A stretch of 64,000 bases of DNA from CAG-791 sp963655255 (GCA_963655255.1 CAVKEB010000010.1:6965-70964), one strand, 5' to 3'; shown: positions 1-8,659, counted from the stretch's first letter. Notes: generated from the sequence alone by a model not told the origin. Translations and numbers: made by a program.

Positions 1-848
1 CACTCGAGGAGCGGGAGCATCTGGCTGAAGAAAAGACAAGGCTCGACAAGGAGGTTTTCCGCCTCGGAGAGCTCAGGAACAAATCCGAGGAGGCCATGGA
101 GCGGCAGATCAGCTATCTGTGGAATGAATATGAGCTGACGCCGTCACAGGCTTCGGAGATGCGCGATGAAGAGATGAACGATCTTGCGAAGATGCGCACC
201 CGCGCGGAGGAGCTGAAGAAGCAGATCCGCTCTCTCGGAAACGTCAATGTCAACGCCATTCAGGAGTATCAGGAAGTAAAGGAGCGTTACACCTTCCTCA
301 AGGGCCAGCACGACGACCTGATCGCGGCGGCGCAGTCACTGGAGAAGATCATCGAGGAGCTGGATGTCCAGATGCGCAGACAGTTCAAGACGCAGTTCGC
401 GCGGATTCAGACGGAGTTTGACAAGGTGTTCAAGCAGCTGTTCGGCGGAGGCTCCGGCAAGCTGGAGCTGATGGAGGACGCGGATATTCTGGAGGCAGGT
501 GTGCGTGTTATCGCACAGCCGCCGGGCAAGAAGCTGGTCAACATGATGCAGATGTCGGGCGGAGAGAAGTCTCTGACGGCGATTTCACTTCTTTTCGCCA
601 TTCAGAATCTGAAGCCCTCGCCGTTCTGTCTGCTGGACGAGATTGAAGCGGCGCTGGATGAGAACAATGTCGTCCGGTACGCCGATTATCTGCGGAAACT
701 GACGGACAACACGCAGTTCATCGTCATCACGCACCGACGGGGAACCATGGACCGGGCGGACCGGCTGTACGGCATCACGATGCAGGAGAAGGGTGTTTCG
801 ACGCTGGTTTCCGTGAGCCTGATTGACGAAAAGGATCTTGCATCCTGA
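1..848 (+). CDS. smc: Chromosome segregation ATPase SMC, C-terminal part (5' truncated by window)
   Basis: The open frame runs in from the window edge (frame starting at base 3), so only about the last 280 residues are present. It begins with a coiled-coil stretch rich in Glu/Lys/Arg, the end of the SMC arm, and continues into the C-terminal half of the ATPase head. The ABC signature reads MSGGEKSLTAISLLFAI and the Walker B segment CLLDEIEAALDE, followed by the D-loop and an FIVITHRRGTM segment, all typical of bacterial SMC. The protein compacts and segregates chromosomes with ScpA/ScpB. It lies just before ftsY, as in many Firmicutes (rnc-smc-ftsY). The signature has EKS where many homologs have ERA; this is a normal variation. 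Confidence 0.95.
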   Translation, partial: LEEREHLAEEKTRLDKEVFRLGELRNKSEEAMERQISYLWNEYELTPSQASEMRDEEMNDLAKMRTRAEELKKQIRSLGNVNVNAIQEYQEVKERYTFLKGQHDDLIAAAQSLEKIIEELDVQMRRQFKTQFARIQTEFDKVFKQLFGGGSGKLELMEDADILEAGVRVIAQPPGKKLVNMMQMSGGEKSLTAISLLFAIQNLKPSPFCLLDEIEAALDENNVVRYADYLRKLTDNTQFIVITHRRGTMDRADRLYGITMQEKGVSTLVSVSLIDEKDLAS

Positions 849-986
849 GGAAACATCCGGAGACGAAGCGAGACTTCTCTTCGCGGAACAGAAGCGGAAA
901 GACGGATCAGCGTGAGCCGGGACACGGACGGGAACCAAAACAGGAACCGGCTGCGGCATACGGCGCGGCAGGAAGGATGACTTCAC

Positions 987-2135
987 ATGGCAGAAGAGAA
1001 AAAGCATGGTTTTTTTGCCAGATTAAGGAGCGGACTGACGAAGACCCGCGACAACATTGTCGCCGGGATGAACCGGGTCTTCACGGGGCATACGGCAATT
1101 GATGATGATTTCTACGAGGAACTGGAAGAGATCATGATCATGGGCGATATGGGCGTTCAGACCACGGACCGGATTCTGGAGCAGCTCCGCACCCAGGTGA
1201 AGGAGCTGCACATCAAGGAACCCGTGAAGTGCCGGGATCTTCTGATCGAGGACATCCGCGGGCAGATGCAGGTGGATGAGCACGCCTATGATTTTGAAGA
1301 GGGCCCCTCGGTGGTTCTCGTCATCGGTGTCAACGGCGTCGGCAAGACCACTTCGGTCGGAAAGCTGGCTGACATTTATAAGCGCAGGGGCAAAAAGGTC
1401 CTGATTGCGGCGGCGGATACCTTCCGCGCAGCCGCCTACGATCAGCTGAAGGTCTGGTCGGAGCGGGCCGGCGTGGAGATGATCGCCGGTGCGGAGGGGG
1501 CAGATCCCGCGAGCGTTGTCTATGATGCCGTGAACGCGGCGAAGGCAAGACACGCGGACATTCTTCTTTGCGATACGGCGGGACGACTTCACAACAAAAA
1601 GAACCTGATGAACGAGCTGGAGAAGATCGGCAGGATCATTTCCCGGGAATATCCGGAGGCCAGGCGCGAGAATCTTGTGGTTCTGGATGCCGCGACCGGA
1701 CAGAATGCGCTGTCTCAGGCGCGGGAGTTTTCCCAGGTCACGAACCTTACCGGCATCGTGCTGACGAAGATGGACGGCTCGTCCAAGGGCGGCATTGCGA
1801 TTGCCGTACAGTCGGAGCTCGGCATTCCGGTCAAGTACATCGGCGTCGGCGAGCACCTGGAGGATCTGCAGCGCTTTGATCCGGACGAGTTTGTGCGTGC
1901 TCTCTTTGACACGGAGCCGGAGGGCGCCGACGGGGAAACCCCGGAGAACGAAGAGGAAAGCGGGCGGAATGTAAGCGGCGAGGCCGGAAGCGGCCCGGAG
2001 GGAGCGGAAGACGCTCCGGAAGCGAAGGAAAGCGCAGAGCCGTCTTCGAAAGCCGCTGAGCCGGAGAAGGAAGACGACGAGGAAGATCCGTGGGCATTTT
2101 TCGCATCCATGCAGGATGCCAAGAATGGACGGTAA
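987..2135 (+). CDS. ftsY: Signal recognition particle receptor FtsY
   Basis: SRP receptor GTPase that docks the Ffh-ribosome complex at the membrane. A four-helix N domain (about residues 8-100) precedes the G domain: P-loop GVNGVGKTT (114-122), DTAGR (196-200) and TKMDG (260-264) are intact. The length is 382 residues because of an acidic Glu/Ser/Ala/Pro-rich tail from about residue 308 to the end. In many bacteria the acidic A region of FtsY is at the N terminus; here the N terminus is short and the acidic segment is at the C terminus. The ATG is preceded by GGAAGGATGACTTCAC-type spacing. It lies about 140 nt after smc and 15 nt before the next gene, probably cotranscribed. Confidence 0.97.
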   Translation: MAEEKKHGFFARLRSGLTKTRDNIVAGMNRVFTGHTAIDDDFYEELEEIMIMGDMGVQTTDRILEQLRTQVKELHIKEPVKCRDLLIEDIRGQMQVDEHAYDFEEGPSVVLVIGVNGVGKTTSVGKLADIYKRRGKKVLIAAADTFRAAAYDQLKVWSERAGVEMIAGAEGADPASVVYDAVNAAKARHADILLCDTAGRLHNKKNLMNELEKIGRIISREYPEARRENLVVLDAATGQNALSQAREFSQVTNLTGIVLTKMDGSSKGGIAIAVQSELGIPVKYIGVGEHLEDLQRFDPDEFVRALFDTEPEGADGETPENEEESGRNVSGEAGSGPEGAEDAPEAKESAEPSSKAAEPEKEDDEEDPWAFFASMQDAKNGR

Positions 2136-2150
2136 TGGTGTGCAGACAGC

Positions 2151-3290
2151 ATGAAAAGGACGGAGAAAAAGGACAGAAACGGACGTAAAGCGGACAAGCC
2201 TTCGAAGCCGGGCCGCGTCCGTGCGCATTTCTGGTATCAGGCCAATATCATTCTTCTTTGCAGCGTGACGCTTCTTTCCCTGGCGGCTTCGGTGCTTTTC
2301 TTCCTGCAGACAAGAACCGCGCAGAAGGAGAAAAACGAGCTCTCCGGAAAACTGGAGGCTCTGGAGGGGGACCAGAAGACGCTCTACACCGAGGAAGAGG
2401 TGCAGGAGAGGATGGAGCAGGCAAGGAGCAGCGCCGGGGAGACGGAGCGGCACCGGATTCTCATGCAGATCCAGTCGGACATGGAGTCCGGCGGCAGTAC
2501 GGCGTCGATGCTGCGCAGCCTTTTTTCCGATGACATTGTTGTGGTCAGCGGAGGCAAGTACTATTTCTATCCGATTCTGAATTCGGTCTCCCGGAATGCC
2601 TTTCAGTCGGGGGATTTTTCCTTAAGTGATGACGGAAGACTGCAGTATGACGGCAGGGACAAGGTGACGCTTCAGTCCGGAATTGATGTGTCGGAGGAGA
2701 ACGGAGACATCGACTGGACGCTGGTGTCGGAGGATGACATCGCGTTTGCCATGGTCTGCGCCGGCGGAAGGCTTTCCTCGGATGAGAATGAGGAGTCCGG
2801 CGGCATTTCGGATGATGAGAAGATGGGAGAGAACATTGAGGGAGCCTCCAAGGCGGGGCTGAATGTCGGTGTCTCTTATATTCTCGGCGCAACCTCGAAG
2901 GATGAGGCGGAGGCGGAGGCCGCGCATCTGGTCGGACGCCTGGAGCCGTATCAGAGCCGGGTGACGTACCCGGTTGCGGTCTGGGTCAACGTTCCGTCGG
3001 AGACGGACCGGACGGCGGGGCAGAGCCGCGCGGAGTGGACGGATTATGTGCTGACCTTCTGTGAGAAACTGGAGGAGGCCGGCTACCAGCCGATGATTTA
3101 CGGGAACCTGGCATCCTTCGTGATGATGCTGAATATGGAAGATCTGGAAAAATACGACAAGTGGATCGCCAACACCGGAGCGGGTCTGTATTTCCCCTAC
3201 AAGTTCAGCATGTGGCAGTATTCCGTAAACGGAACGGTGCCCGGAATCACAACGGAGGTCGGGCTGGACGCAAGCCTCACAATCGGATGA
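2151..3290 (+). CDS. Membrane-anchored GH25-like (lysozyme fold) protein, probably catalytically degenerate
   Basis: A 379-residue protein with a basic N terminus, one transmembrane segment (about 31-53), a Glu/Lys-rich probable coiled coil (57-120) and a C-terminal domain resembling GH25 muramidases: SGIDVSEENGDIDW (176-189), FAMVCAGGR (199-207), and a final FSMWQYS segment all match that fold. In active GH25 enzymes a strand carrying a D-x-E catalytic pair follows the YP-V motif; here that strand reads YPVAVWVNVPSE, so the canonical pair is missing. The topology predicts an extracytoplasmic domain. It may bind rather than cleave peptidoglycan. The function is inferred from fold only. It sits between ftsY and the ylxM promoter. 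Confidence 0.7.
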   Translation: MKRTEKKDRNGRKADKPSKPGRVRAHFWYQANIILLCSVTLLSLAASVLFFLQTRTAQKEKNELSGKLEALEGDQKTLYTEEEVQERMEQARSSAGETERHRILMQIQSDMESGGSTASMLRSLFSDDIVVVSGGKYYFYPILNSVSRNAFQSGDFSLSDDGRLQYDGRDKVTLQSGIDVSEENGDIDWTLVSEDDIAFAMVCAGGRLSSDENEESGGISDDEKMGENIEGASKAGLNVGVSYILGATSKDEAEAEAAHLVGRLEPYQSRVTYPVAVWVNVPSETDRTAGQSRAEWTDYVLTFCEKLEEAGYQPMIYGNLASFVMMLNMEDLEKYDKWIANTGAGLYFPYKFSMWQYSVNGTVPGITTEVGLDASLTIG

Positions 3291-3426
3291 GCCTTTGGCA
3301 CTGCAAAAAGAAAACGGTTCGCGGGGAGACTCCCGGGAAACGGAAGGTGCGGTTTGTCTTGGCGGGGCATCAAAAGGATACACAGGCACTTCAGACGGCA
3401 ACGGGATGTGTGTCAAGAAAAAATAC

Positions 3427-3455
3427 TTGACACATGCCCCGCTGTTTTGTATGAT
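3427..3455 (+). promoter_or_regulatory. SigA-type promoter for ylxM-ffh
   Basis: TTGACA at 3427-3432 and TATGAT at 3450-3455 are separated by 17 bp. This is a near-consensus housekeeping promoter about 50 nt before ylxM, with no other gene between. Confidence 0.85.
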
Positions 3456-3508
3456 AAGCAAGTTGTTATGCGGCGTGTAAGAGCCGCAGACGAAACTGAG
3501 GTTGCAGA

Positions 3509-3844
3509 ATGGAGCAGATCGTAGAGCAGGGAATGTTATATGACTTTTACGGGCCGCTTCTTACGAAGCACCAGCAGGAAATTTATGAGCTGGTGGTTTA
3601 TCAGAACCTCTCGCTGAATGAGATTGCGGAACAGAACGGCATCAGCAAGCAGGCCGTTTCCGACCTGGTCCGCCGTGCAACGGCGCAGATGCAGGGCTAT
3701 GAGAAGAGCCTCGGCATGATTGAGAGATTCCGGAGAATCCGAAGGAGCTGTGAGAAGCTTTCGGAAGAAGCGGGAAGACTCCGGGATGCAGAGGAAGCGG
3801 AAACCTTCCGGAAGATTGCAGAAGAGATCCGCAGGGAACTGTAG
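3509..3844 (+). CDS. ylxM: YlxM/p13-family helix-turn-helix protein
   Basis: 111 residues. The N-terminal half (YDFYGPLLTKHQQEIYEL ... LSLNEIAEQNGISKQAVSD) is a sigma-70 region 4-like helix-turn-helix characteristic of the UPF0122/YlxM family. This family is almost always encoded next to ffh and has been linked to the SRP pathway; its exact role is not settled. The gene starts about 50 nt after a strong promoter and is followed by ffh after a 66-nt gap, so it probably leads the ylxM-ffh operon. The C terminus is a charged helical segment. Confidence 0.9.
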   Translation: MEQIVEQGMLYDFYGPLLTKHQQEIYELVVYQNLSLNEIAEQNGISKQAVSDLVRRATAQMQGYEKSLGMIERFRRIRRSCEKLSEEAGRLRDAEEAETFRKIAEEIRREL

Positions 3845-3910
3845 AAAGAGAACAGGCTTAGGACCGTGCGCGGGCAATCCGCCGCAGGAGGCCCGGCAGG
3901 AAATACAGCT

Positions 3911-5314
3911 ATGGCATTTGAGAGTTTATCGGAAAAACTGAACCGCGTATTCGCGAAGCTTCGCGGAAAAGGCAAGCTTTCGGAGAAGGACGTACAGGAA
4001 GCGCTGAAGGAAGTCAAGATGGCGCTCCTTGAGGCGGACGTCAACTTCCGTGTGGTGAAGCAGTTCATCGCGTCCATTCAGGAGCGGGCGGTCGGATCCG
4101 AGGTCATGAACGGACTGAATCCGGCGCAGCAGGTCATCAAGATCGTCGATGAAGAGATGATCCGCCTGATGGGATCGGAGACCACGGAGCTGTCGTTCCA
4201 GCCGGGAAAGGCCGTCACCGTGATCATGATGGCAGGTCTTCAGGGCTCTGGTAAGACGACAACGGCATCGAAGCTTGCGGGGAAGCTGAAGCTCAAAGGA
4301 AAGAAGCCGCTCCTTGCGGCACTGGACGTCTACCGTCCCGGTGCCATCCGCCAGCTTCAGGTAAACGGAGAAAAGGTCGGCGTTCCTGTCTTTGAGATGG
4401 GAGATTCCAAGAGCCCCGTTGACATTGCGAAGGCAGCTCTGGCACACGCCGAGAAGAACGGCAATGATGTGCTGTTCCTGGATACGGCGGGCCGCCTTCA
4501 GATCGACGATGAGATGATGGAAGAGCTCCAGAAGATCAAGGAAGCGGTGACGGTTCACGAGACCATTCTGGTGGTCGACGCGATGACCGGCCAGGAGGCC
4601 GTCAATGTCGCGAAGACCTTCGATGAGAAGGTCGGTGTGGACGGCGTCATTCTCTCGAAGATGGACGGCGACACGAGAGGCGGTGCGGCACTTTCCGTCA
4701 AGGCGGTGACCGGACGTCCGATCCTGTATGTCGGCATGGGCGAGAAGCTCTCGGATCTGGAGCAGTTCTATCCGGACCGCATGGCATCCCGGATCCTCGG
4801 AATGGGCGATGTCCTGACGCTGATTGAGAAGGCACAGGAGAATCAGACCGAAGAGGATGAGAAGAAGGGCCGCGAGATGGCCTCGAAGCTCGGCAAAGGG
4901 AAGTTTGATTTTAACGACTATCTGGAGAGCATGAACCAGATGCGCAAGATGGGAGGCCTTTCCAGTATTCTGGGAATGCTGCCCGGAATGGGCATCAGCA
5001 GGGATCAGCTGGACGGAGCCATCGATGAGAAGAAAATGGCCAGGATGGAAGCCATCGTCCTGTCCATGACACCGCAGGAGCGGGCGAACCCCAAGCTCCT
5101 CACCCCGCAGCGCAAGTACCGGATCGCCAAAGGCTCCGGCAATGACATCGCGGAGGTCAACCGCTTCATCAAGCAGTTCAAGCAGATGCAGGACATGGTG
5201 AAGAAGATGGGCGGCATGAAGAAGAGGCGCCACGGAAATCCTTTCGGCGGAATGCCGGGAGGCTTCGGCGGAATGGGCGGCCTCGGAGGACGGGGAGGAT
5301 TCCCGTTCGGCTAA
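3911..5314 (+). CDS. ffh: Signal recognition particle protein Ffh (SRP54)
   Basis: GTPase subunit of SRP that binds signal sequences on the ribosome. The start is placed at ATG 3911 (MAFESLSEKL), the normal Ffh beginning; the frame is open further upstream but the extension is not Ffh-like. It gives 467 residues: N domain, G domain with GLQGSGKTT, DTAGRLQIDD and SKMDGD motifs, then a methionine-rich M domain (MRKMGGLSSILGMLPGMG onward) that binds 4.5S/6S RNA and signal peptides. The C terminus ends in a Gly/Met/Phe-rich tail (GGMPGGFGGMGG), which is common in Clostridia. ftsY and ffh together give the protein core of the SRP system; the SRP RNA is not in this window. Confidence 0.97.
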   Translation: MAFESLSEKLNRVFAKLRGKGKLSEKDVQEALKEVKMALLEADVNFRVVKQFIASIQERAVGSEVMNGLNPAQQVIKIVDEEMIRLMGSETTELSFQPGKAVTVIMMAGLQGSGKTTTASKLAGKLKLKGKKPLLAALDVYRPGAIRQLQVNGEKVGVPVFEMGDSKSPVDIAKAALAHAEKNGNDVLFLDTAGRLQIDDEMMEELQKIKEAVTVHETILVVDAMTGQEAVNVAKTFDEKVGVDGVILSKMDGDTRGGAALSVKAVTGRPILYVGMGEKLSDLEQFYPDRMASRILGMGDVLTLIEKAQENQTEEDEKKGREMASKLGKGKFDFNDYLESMNQMRKMGGLSSILGMLPGMGISRDQLDGAIDEKKMARMEAIVLSMTPQERANPKLLTPQRKYRIAKGSGNDIAEVNRFIKQFKQMQDMVKKMGGMKKRRHGNPFGGMPGGFGGMGGLGGRGGFPFG

Positions 5315-5450
5315 GTTACGGTAACGACAGACGGCAGGAGCCGCCTGTGTTGCAGATGACACGAAGAACCGGTGCGGCGGCCTGCCGCAGTGCGAAGGTG
5401 TCAGCAGAATAGATTCATTTACATATTTTTATTTTGAGGAGGAAATTATC

Positions 5451-5693
5451 ATGGTAAAGATCAGACTTGCAAGAATCGGTGAGAAGAAGGTTCCGATTTA
5501 TCGTATCGTTGTTCAGGAGTCTTCTGTTCCGCGCAACGGAAAGACCATTGATTCCATCGGCTACTATGATCCCAACACCGAGCCCGCAACCATCCGCATC
5601 GATGCGGAGAAGGCTGATGAGTGGATCAAGAAGGGTGCTCAGCCGACCGACGTTGTAAAGAAGCTGATGAAGAAGGCAGCAAAGGCCAACTGA
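5451..5693 (+). CDS. rpsP: 30S ribosomal protein S16
   Basis: 80-residue S16 (MVKIRLARIGEKKVPIYRIV...), a structural protein of the small-subunit body. It has a strong ribosome binding site (GAGGAGG about 10 nt before ATG). The 136-nt gap after ffh holds a GC-rich palindromic stretch followed by an AT-rich segment, and may carry a promoter. It begins the classic rpsP-khpA-rimM-trmD-rplS order, in which ribosome maturation factors are co-expressed with two ribosomal proteins. Confidence 0.97.
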   Translation: MVKIRLARIGEKKVPIYRIVVQESSVPRNGKTIDSIGYYDPNTEPATIRIDAEKADEWIKKGAQPTDVVKKLMKKAAKAN

Positions 5694-5774
5694 TCATTGT
5701 TACCCTTAGGGAAAGGCCGGGTTTCCGGTTTTTCCTTAGAAAACAGTGTCTGACAACTGGAAAAGAGGGATTCG

Positions 5775-6092
5775 ATGATGAAGGAACTGGTCGAGGTGAT
5801 TGCGAAGGCGCTCGTGGAGCATCCGGACGAGGTCGCAGTCAGAGAAAGAACCGAGGGAAAGGTCATCAAGGTTGACTTGTATGTCGCTCCCGCGGATATG
5901 GGAAAGGTCATCGGACGTCAGGGACGGATCGCGAAGGCGATCCGCGCTGTTGTCAAGGCGGCTGCGACCCGGGAGGACGTGGCAGTTGACGTGAACATTG
6001 ACTCCACGGACATGCTGAAGGAAGATGACGCGGCTGCGCAGAGTCAGGAAGAAGGCTCCGGCGGGAACGCGGAAAAGGGCGATACGTTATGA
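5775..6092 (+). CDS. khpA: KH-domain RNA-binding protein KhpA (YlqC)
   Basis: 105 residues with a single type II KH domain; the nucleic-acid-binding GxxG-type loop is in VIGRQGRIAKAIR. KhpA partners with KhpB/Jag in Gram-positive bacteria to bind RNA and influence cell elongation and division. Most homologs are about 75-80 residues; this one has an extra acidic Gln/Glu/Gly-rich tail of roughly 25 residues. Two adjacent ATGs (5775 and 5778) follow an AAAAGAGGGA site. Its stop overlaps the rimM start (ATGA), indicating translational coupling. Confidence 0.92.
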   Translation: MMKELVEVIAKALVEHPDEVAVRERTEGKVIKVDLYVAPADMGKVIGRQGRIAKAIRAVVKAAATREDVAVDVNIDSTDMLKEDDAAAQSQEEGSGGNAEKGDTL

Positions 6093-6610
6093 CGGACCGC
6101 TTTCAGGTTGGCGTCATTGCCAGTACTCACGGCGTGCGGGGAGATGTGAAGGTCTTCCCGACCACCGATGACCCGGCGCGATTCCGGAAGCTGAAGAAGG
6201 TGTATCTGACCTTCCGCGGCAGAACGGAGGAGCACGGGGTCAGCGCCGTGCGGCTTCAGGGGAAATTCGTGATCCTGCACCTTTCGGACATCGAGAGTCC
6301 GGAGGAGGCACGGCTTTACCGGAATCTTCCGCTGATGATTGACCGGGCGGACGCCATGCCGCTGGAGGAAGGCCGCTGGTACATTCCGGATCTGATCGGG
6401 ATGAAGGTGCTGGAGGATGACGGGAGCGTTCTCGGAACGCTGACGGATGTTCTGCAGACCGGTGCCAACGATGTATACGAAGTGCGGACAGAGGATGGAG
6501 AGAGCATTCTGATTCCCGCGATCCGCGACTGCATCCTGGATGTCAGTCCGGAAGAGGGGATCATGAAGGTTCATCTGCTGCCCGGATTGAGAGATTTGCA
6601 GAAGAAATGA
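6089..6610 (+). CDS. rimM: 16S rRNA processing protein RimM
   Basis: 173 residues. Assembly factor for the 30S head that binds S19 and assists 16S rRNA maturation. The N-terminal RimM beta-barrel (QVGVIASTHGVRGDVKVFP) is followed by a PRC-barrel (GRWYIPDLIGMKVLEDDGS ... LIPAIRDCILDVSPEEG). The start overlaps khpA by 4 nt (ATGA) and the stop overlaps trmD by 4 nt, so the three genes form one coupled translation unit. Confidence 0.96.
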   Translation: MTDRFQVGVIASTHGVRGDVKVFPTTDDPARFRKLKKVYLTFRGRTEEHGVSAVRLQGKFVILHLSDIESPEEARLYRNLPLMIDRADAMPLEEGRWYIPDLIGMKVLEDDGSVLGTLTDVLQTGANDVYEVRTEDGESILIPAIRDCILDVSPEEGIMKVHLLPGLRDLQKK

Positions 6611-7437
6611 ATTTTCACATTCTTACGCTGTTTCCGGAGATGGTGACGGACGGGCTGAACACCAGCATTCTGGGCCGTGCGATGGCACAGGGACTGATTC
6701 ATGCGGAGGCGGTCAACATCCGTGACTATACGAACAACCGCCACGGCAAGGTGGATGACTACATTTACGGCGGCGGTGCAGGGCTTCTGATGCAGGCGCA
6801 GCCTGTATACGATGCCTGGAAGGCAGTGGAAGAACGGATTCAGAACCGGCGGGCCAGGGCACTTTCGGAAGAGAGGGCAGGGAATCCGCAGGAAGAGGCA
6901 AAGGCAATGGAGCCGGGGCCCGGGAAACGGACCCGGGTGGTCTATCTGACACCGGTCGGCCGCACGTTCAACCAGAGCATGGCGGAGGAGTTCTCCAAAG
7001 AGGAGGATCTCATTCTCCTGTGCGGTCATTACGAGGGAATCGACGAACGGGTCATTGAGGAAATCGTGACGGACCCGGTTTCCATCGGCGATTTCGTCCT
7101 GACCGGCGGAGAACTGCCGGCGATGATGATCGTGGACGCGGTTTCGAGGCTAGTTCCCGGAGTTCTCGGGAATGAGGCCTCCGCGGAGACGGATTCCTTT
7201 CAGGACGGGCTTCTGGAGTACCCGCAGTATTCGAGACCGGAGGAGTGGAACGGAAGGAAGGTTCCGGACATTCTTCTCTCCGGAGACCACGCGAAGGTAG
7301 ATGCCTGGCGGCTGGAGCAGTCCCTGCTTCGGACGAAAAAGATCCGGCCGGACCTGTACGACGCCTGGAAAGCGGCGCATCCGGATCCGCCGCCGAAGAA
7401 AAAAAGAAGAAGGCCGGAAGCGGATGCTTGCATGTGA
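6607..7437 (+). CDS. trmD: tRNA (guanine-N1-)-methyltransferase TrmD
   Basis: Methylates G37 of tRNAs using SAM, preventing +1 frameshifting. The SPOUT trefoil-knot core is clear: MNFHILTLFPEMV at the N terminus, YGGGAGLLMQ, LLCGHYEGIDERVIEE and SIGDFVLTGGELPAM. It is 276 residues, longer than the usual 230-250, because of an insertion around residues 75-105 (charged, Arg/Glu/Pro-rich) between the QPVYDAW helix and the VVYLTPVGRTFNQ strand, and a basic C-terminal tail (PPPKKKRRRPEADACM). Both extras are outside the catalytic knot. The start overlaps rimM (ATGA). Confidence 0.96.
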   Translation: MNFHILTLFPEMVTDGLNTSILGRAMAQGLIHAEAVNIRDYTNNRHGKVDDYIYGGGAGLLMQAQPVYDAWKAVEERIQNRRARALSEERAGNPQEEAKAMEPGPGKRTRVVYLTPVGRTFNQSMAEEFSKEEDLILLCGHYEGIDERVIEEIVTDPVSIGDFVLTGGELPAMMIVDAVSRLVPGVLGNEASAETDSFQDGLLEYPQYSRPEEWNGRKVPDILLSGDHAKVDAWRLEQSLLRTKKIRPDLYDAWKAAHPDPPPKKKRRRPEADACM

Positions 7438-7456
7438 GTCCGCGATATGGTATCAT
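7428..7456 (+). promoter_or_regulatory. Candidate promoter for rplS
   Basis: TTGCAT at 7428-7433 and TATCAT at 7451-7456 are 17 bp apart at the very end of trmD. It would give rplS a leader of about 150 nt. Read-through from trmD is also possible. Confidence 0.45.
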
Positions 7457-7611
7457 CATCTATGCTGTGTTTTATGCGCAGCGGGAACAATATGTCAGGA
7501 GATGGTCCTCTGCCGGGGAACGGTCGGCAATCTGCCGCGAAAATGCCGTTTCACGATGTCTGCAAGGGCAGGCGGGAGAACGGGTAAGAACATCCGGAAA
7601 AGGAGAAAGAA

Positions 7612-7953
7612 ATGAGCATTATCAGCGAAATCGAAGAAGCCCAGAAGAAAGAAGTATCCCAGTTCAACGTTGGTGACACCGTTCGTGTTCACAACAGAAT
7701 TGAAGAGGGAAAGCGTTCCAGAGTCCAGATCTTTGAGGGAACTGTCCTGAAGATCCAGGGCGGCGGAAGCCGGAAGACCTTTACCGTTCGCAAGGAGTCC
7801 AGCGGAATCGGCGTTGAGAAGACCTGGCCGCTGTATTCTCCCAACGTAGAGAAGGTAGAAGTTGTCCGTCATGGTAAGGTAAGAAGAGCGAAGCTGAACT
7901 ATCTGAGAAACCTCAGCGGCAAGAAGGCTAAGGTTAAGGAGCAGATTCGCTGA
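7612..7953 (+). CDS. rplS: 50S ribosomal protein L19
   Basis: 113 residues, full length. The sequence (FNVGDTVRVHNRIEEGKRSRVQ..., GSRKTFTVRKESSGIGVEKTW) matches L19, which sits at the 30S-50S interface. A 174-nt leader separates it from trmD; L19 leaders are often structured in Firmicutes, but I could not identify a specific autoregulatory motif. A strong terminator follows 27 nt after the stop, ending this operon. Confidence 0.97.
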   Translation: MSIISEIEEAQKKEVSQFNVGDTVRVHNRIEEGKRSRVQIFEGTVLKIQGGGSRKTFTVRKESSGIGVEKTWPLYSPNVEKVEVVRHGKVRRAKLNYLRNLSGKKAKVKEQIR

Positions 7954-7980
7954 TCCTCTGGGAAGAGAGTTTCTTTCGGG

Positions 7981-8009
7981 GCCGCACTGATTTGCAGTGC
8001 GGCCTTTTT
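7981..8009 (+). terminator. Rho-independent terminator after rplS
   Basis: GCCGCACTG (7981-7989), loop ATTTG, CAGTGCGGC (7995-8003), then CTTTTT. Perfect 9-bp GC-rich stem plus T-run. Confidence 0.93.
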
Positions 8010-8048
8010 ATATAGTGTTAAAGAATTTTACCAAAAGAGGAAGAACGA

Positions 8049-8657
8049 ATGATGCGAAGAAAACGCAGGCGTAGCCGCTATTCATCGGGCCTTTCCTTTT
8101 ATGAAGATAAGAATACCGTCAACACGACCCGGATCGTGGAGGGAATCCTCTGGCTCTGCTATACGGTGATCGCGCTGTTTTTCGCGGTGATGTGCTTCAA
8201 GTGCTTCGGGTTCCGCGTGAGCGTCCTGGGCAATTCCATGAAGCCGGGCATCGTGCAGGGGCAGAATGTCTTTGTGAACAAGCTTGCCTACCGGATGTCG
8301 ACCCCGGAGCGGGGCGATGTCGTGGCGTTTTACCCGGGTGGGGACAGCCAGATGCATCCGTCGGTCAAGCGGATTGTGGCGATTCCGGGGGACTCCGTGC
8401 AGGTGCTGAACGGCGTGCTCCTCATTAACGGCGTCCCCTGCACCTATTCGGATGCCTATGCGTCCATTTCGGATCCGGGTCTTGCCGCGGACATGGAGAT
8501 CATGGAGGACGGACAGTACTTTGTGATGGGCGACAATCCGGACGAGAGCGAGGACTCCCGCTCGGCGGGAATCGGCACCGTGCAGGAGGAAGACATCATC
8601 GGAAGCGTGTGGCTCGCGCTTCCAGCTGAAGGGTCGGGCCTTCACAGAGTGCGGTGA
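8049..8657 (+). CDS. lepB: Signal peptidase I (first of two)
   Basis: 202 residues. Type I signal peptidase with an Arg-rich N terminus and one membrane anchor (about 31-52). The catalytic Ser lies in GNSMKPG (Ser63) and the general-base Lys in SVKRIVAIPGDS (Lys107); the conserved box GDNPDESEDSR is present. It cleaves Sec-exported preproteins on the outer face of the membrane. ATGATG start follows AAGAGGAAGAACG. The gene lies between the rplS terminator and a composite hairpin element that begins 2 nt after its stop. A second, more divergent copy is at 9964; they share only the family motifs. Confidence 0.93.
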   Translation: MMRRKRRRSRYSSGLSFYEDKNTVNTTRIVEGILWLCYTVIALFFAVMCFKCFGFRVSVLGNSMKPGIVQGQNVFVNKLAYRMSTPERGDVVAFYPGGDSQMHPSVKRIVAIPGDSVQVLNGVLLINGVPCTYSDAYASISDPGLAADMEIMEDGQYFVMGDNPDESEDSRSAGIGTVQEEDIIGSVWLALPAEGSGLHRVR

Positions 8658-8659
8658 AA

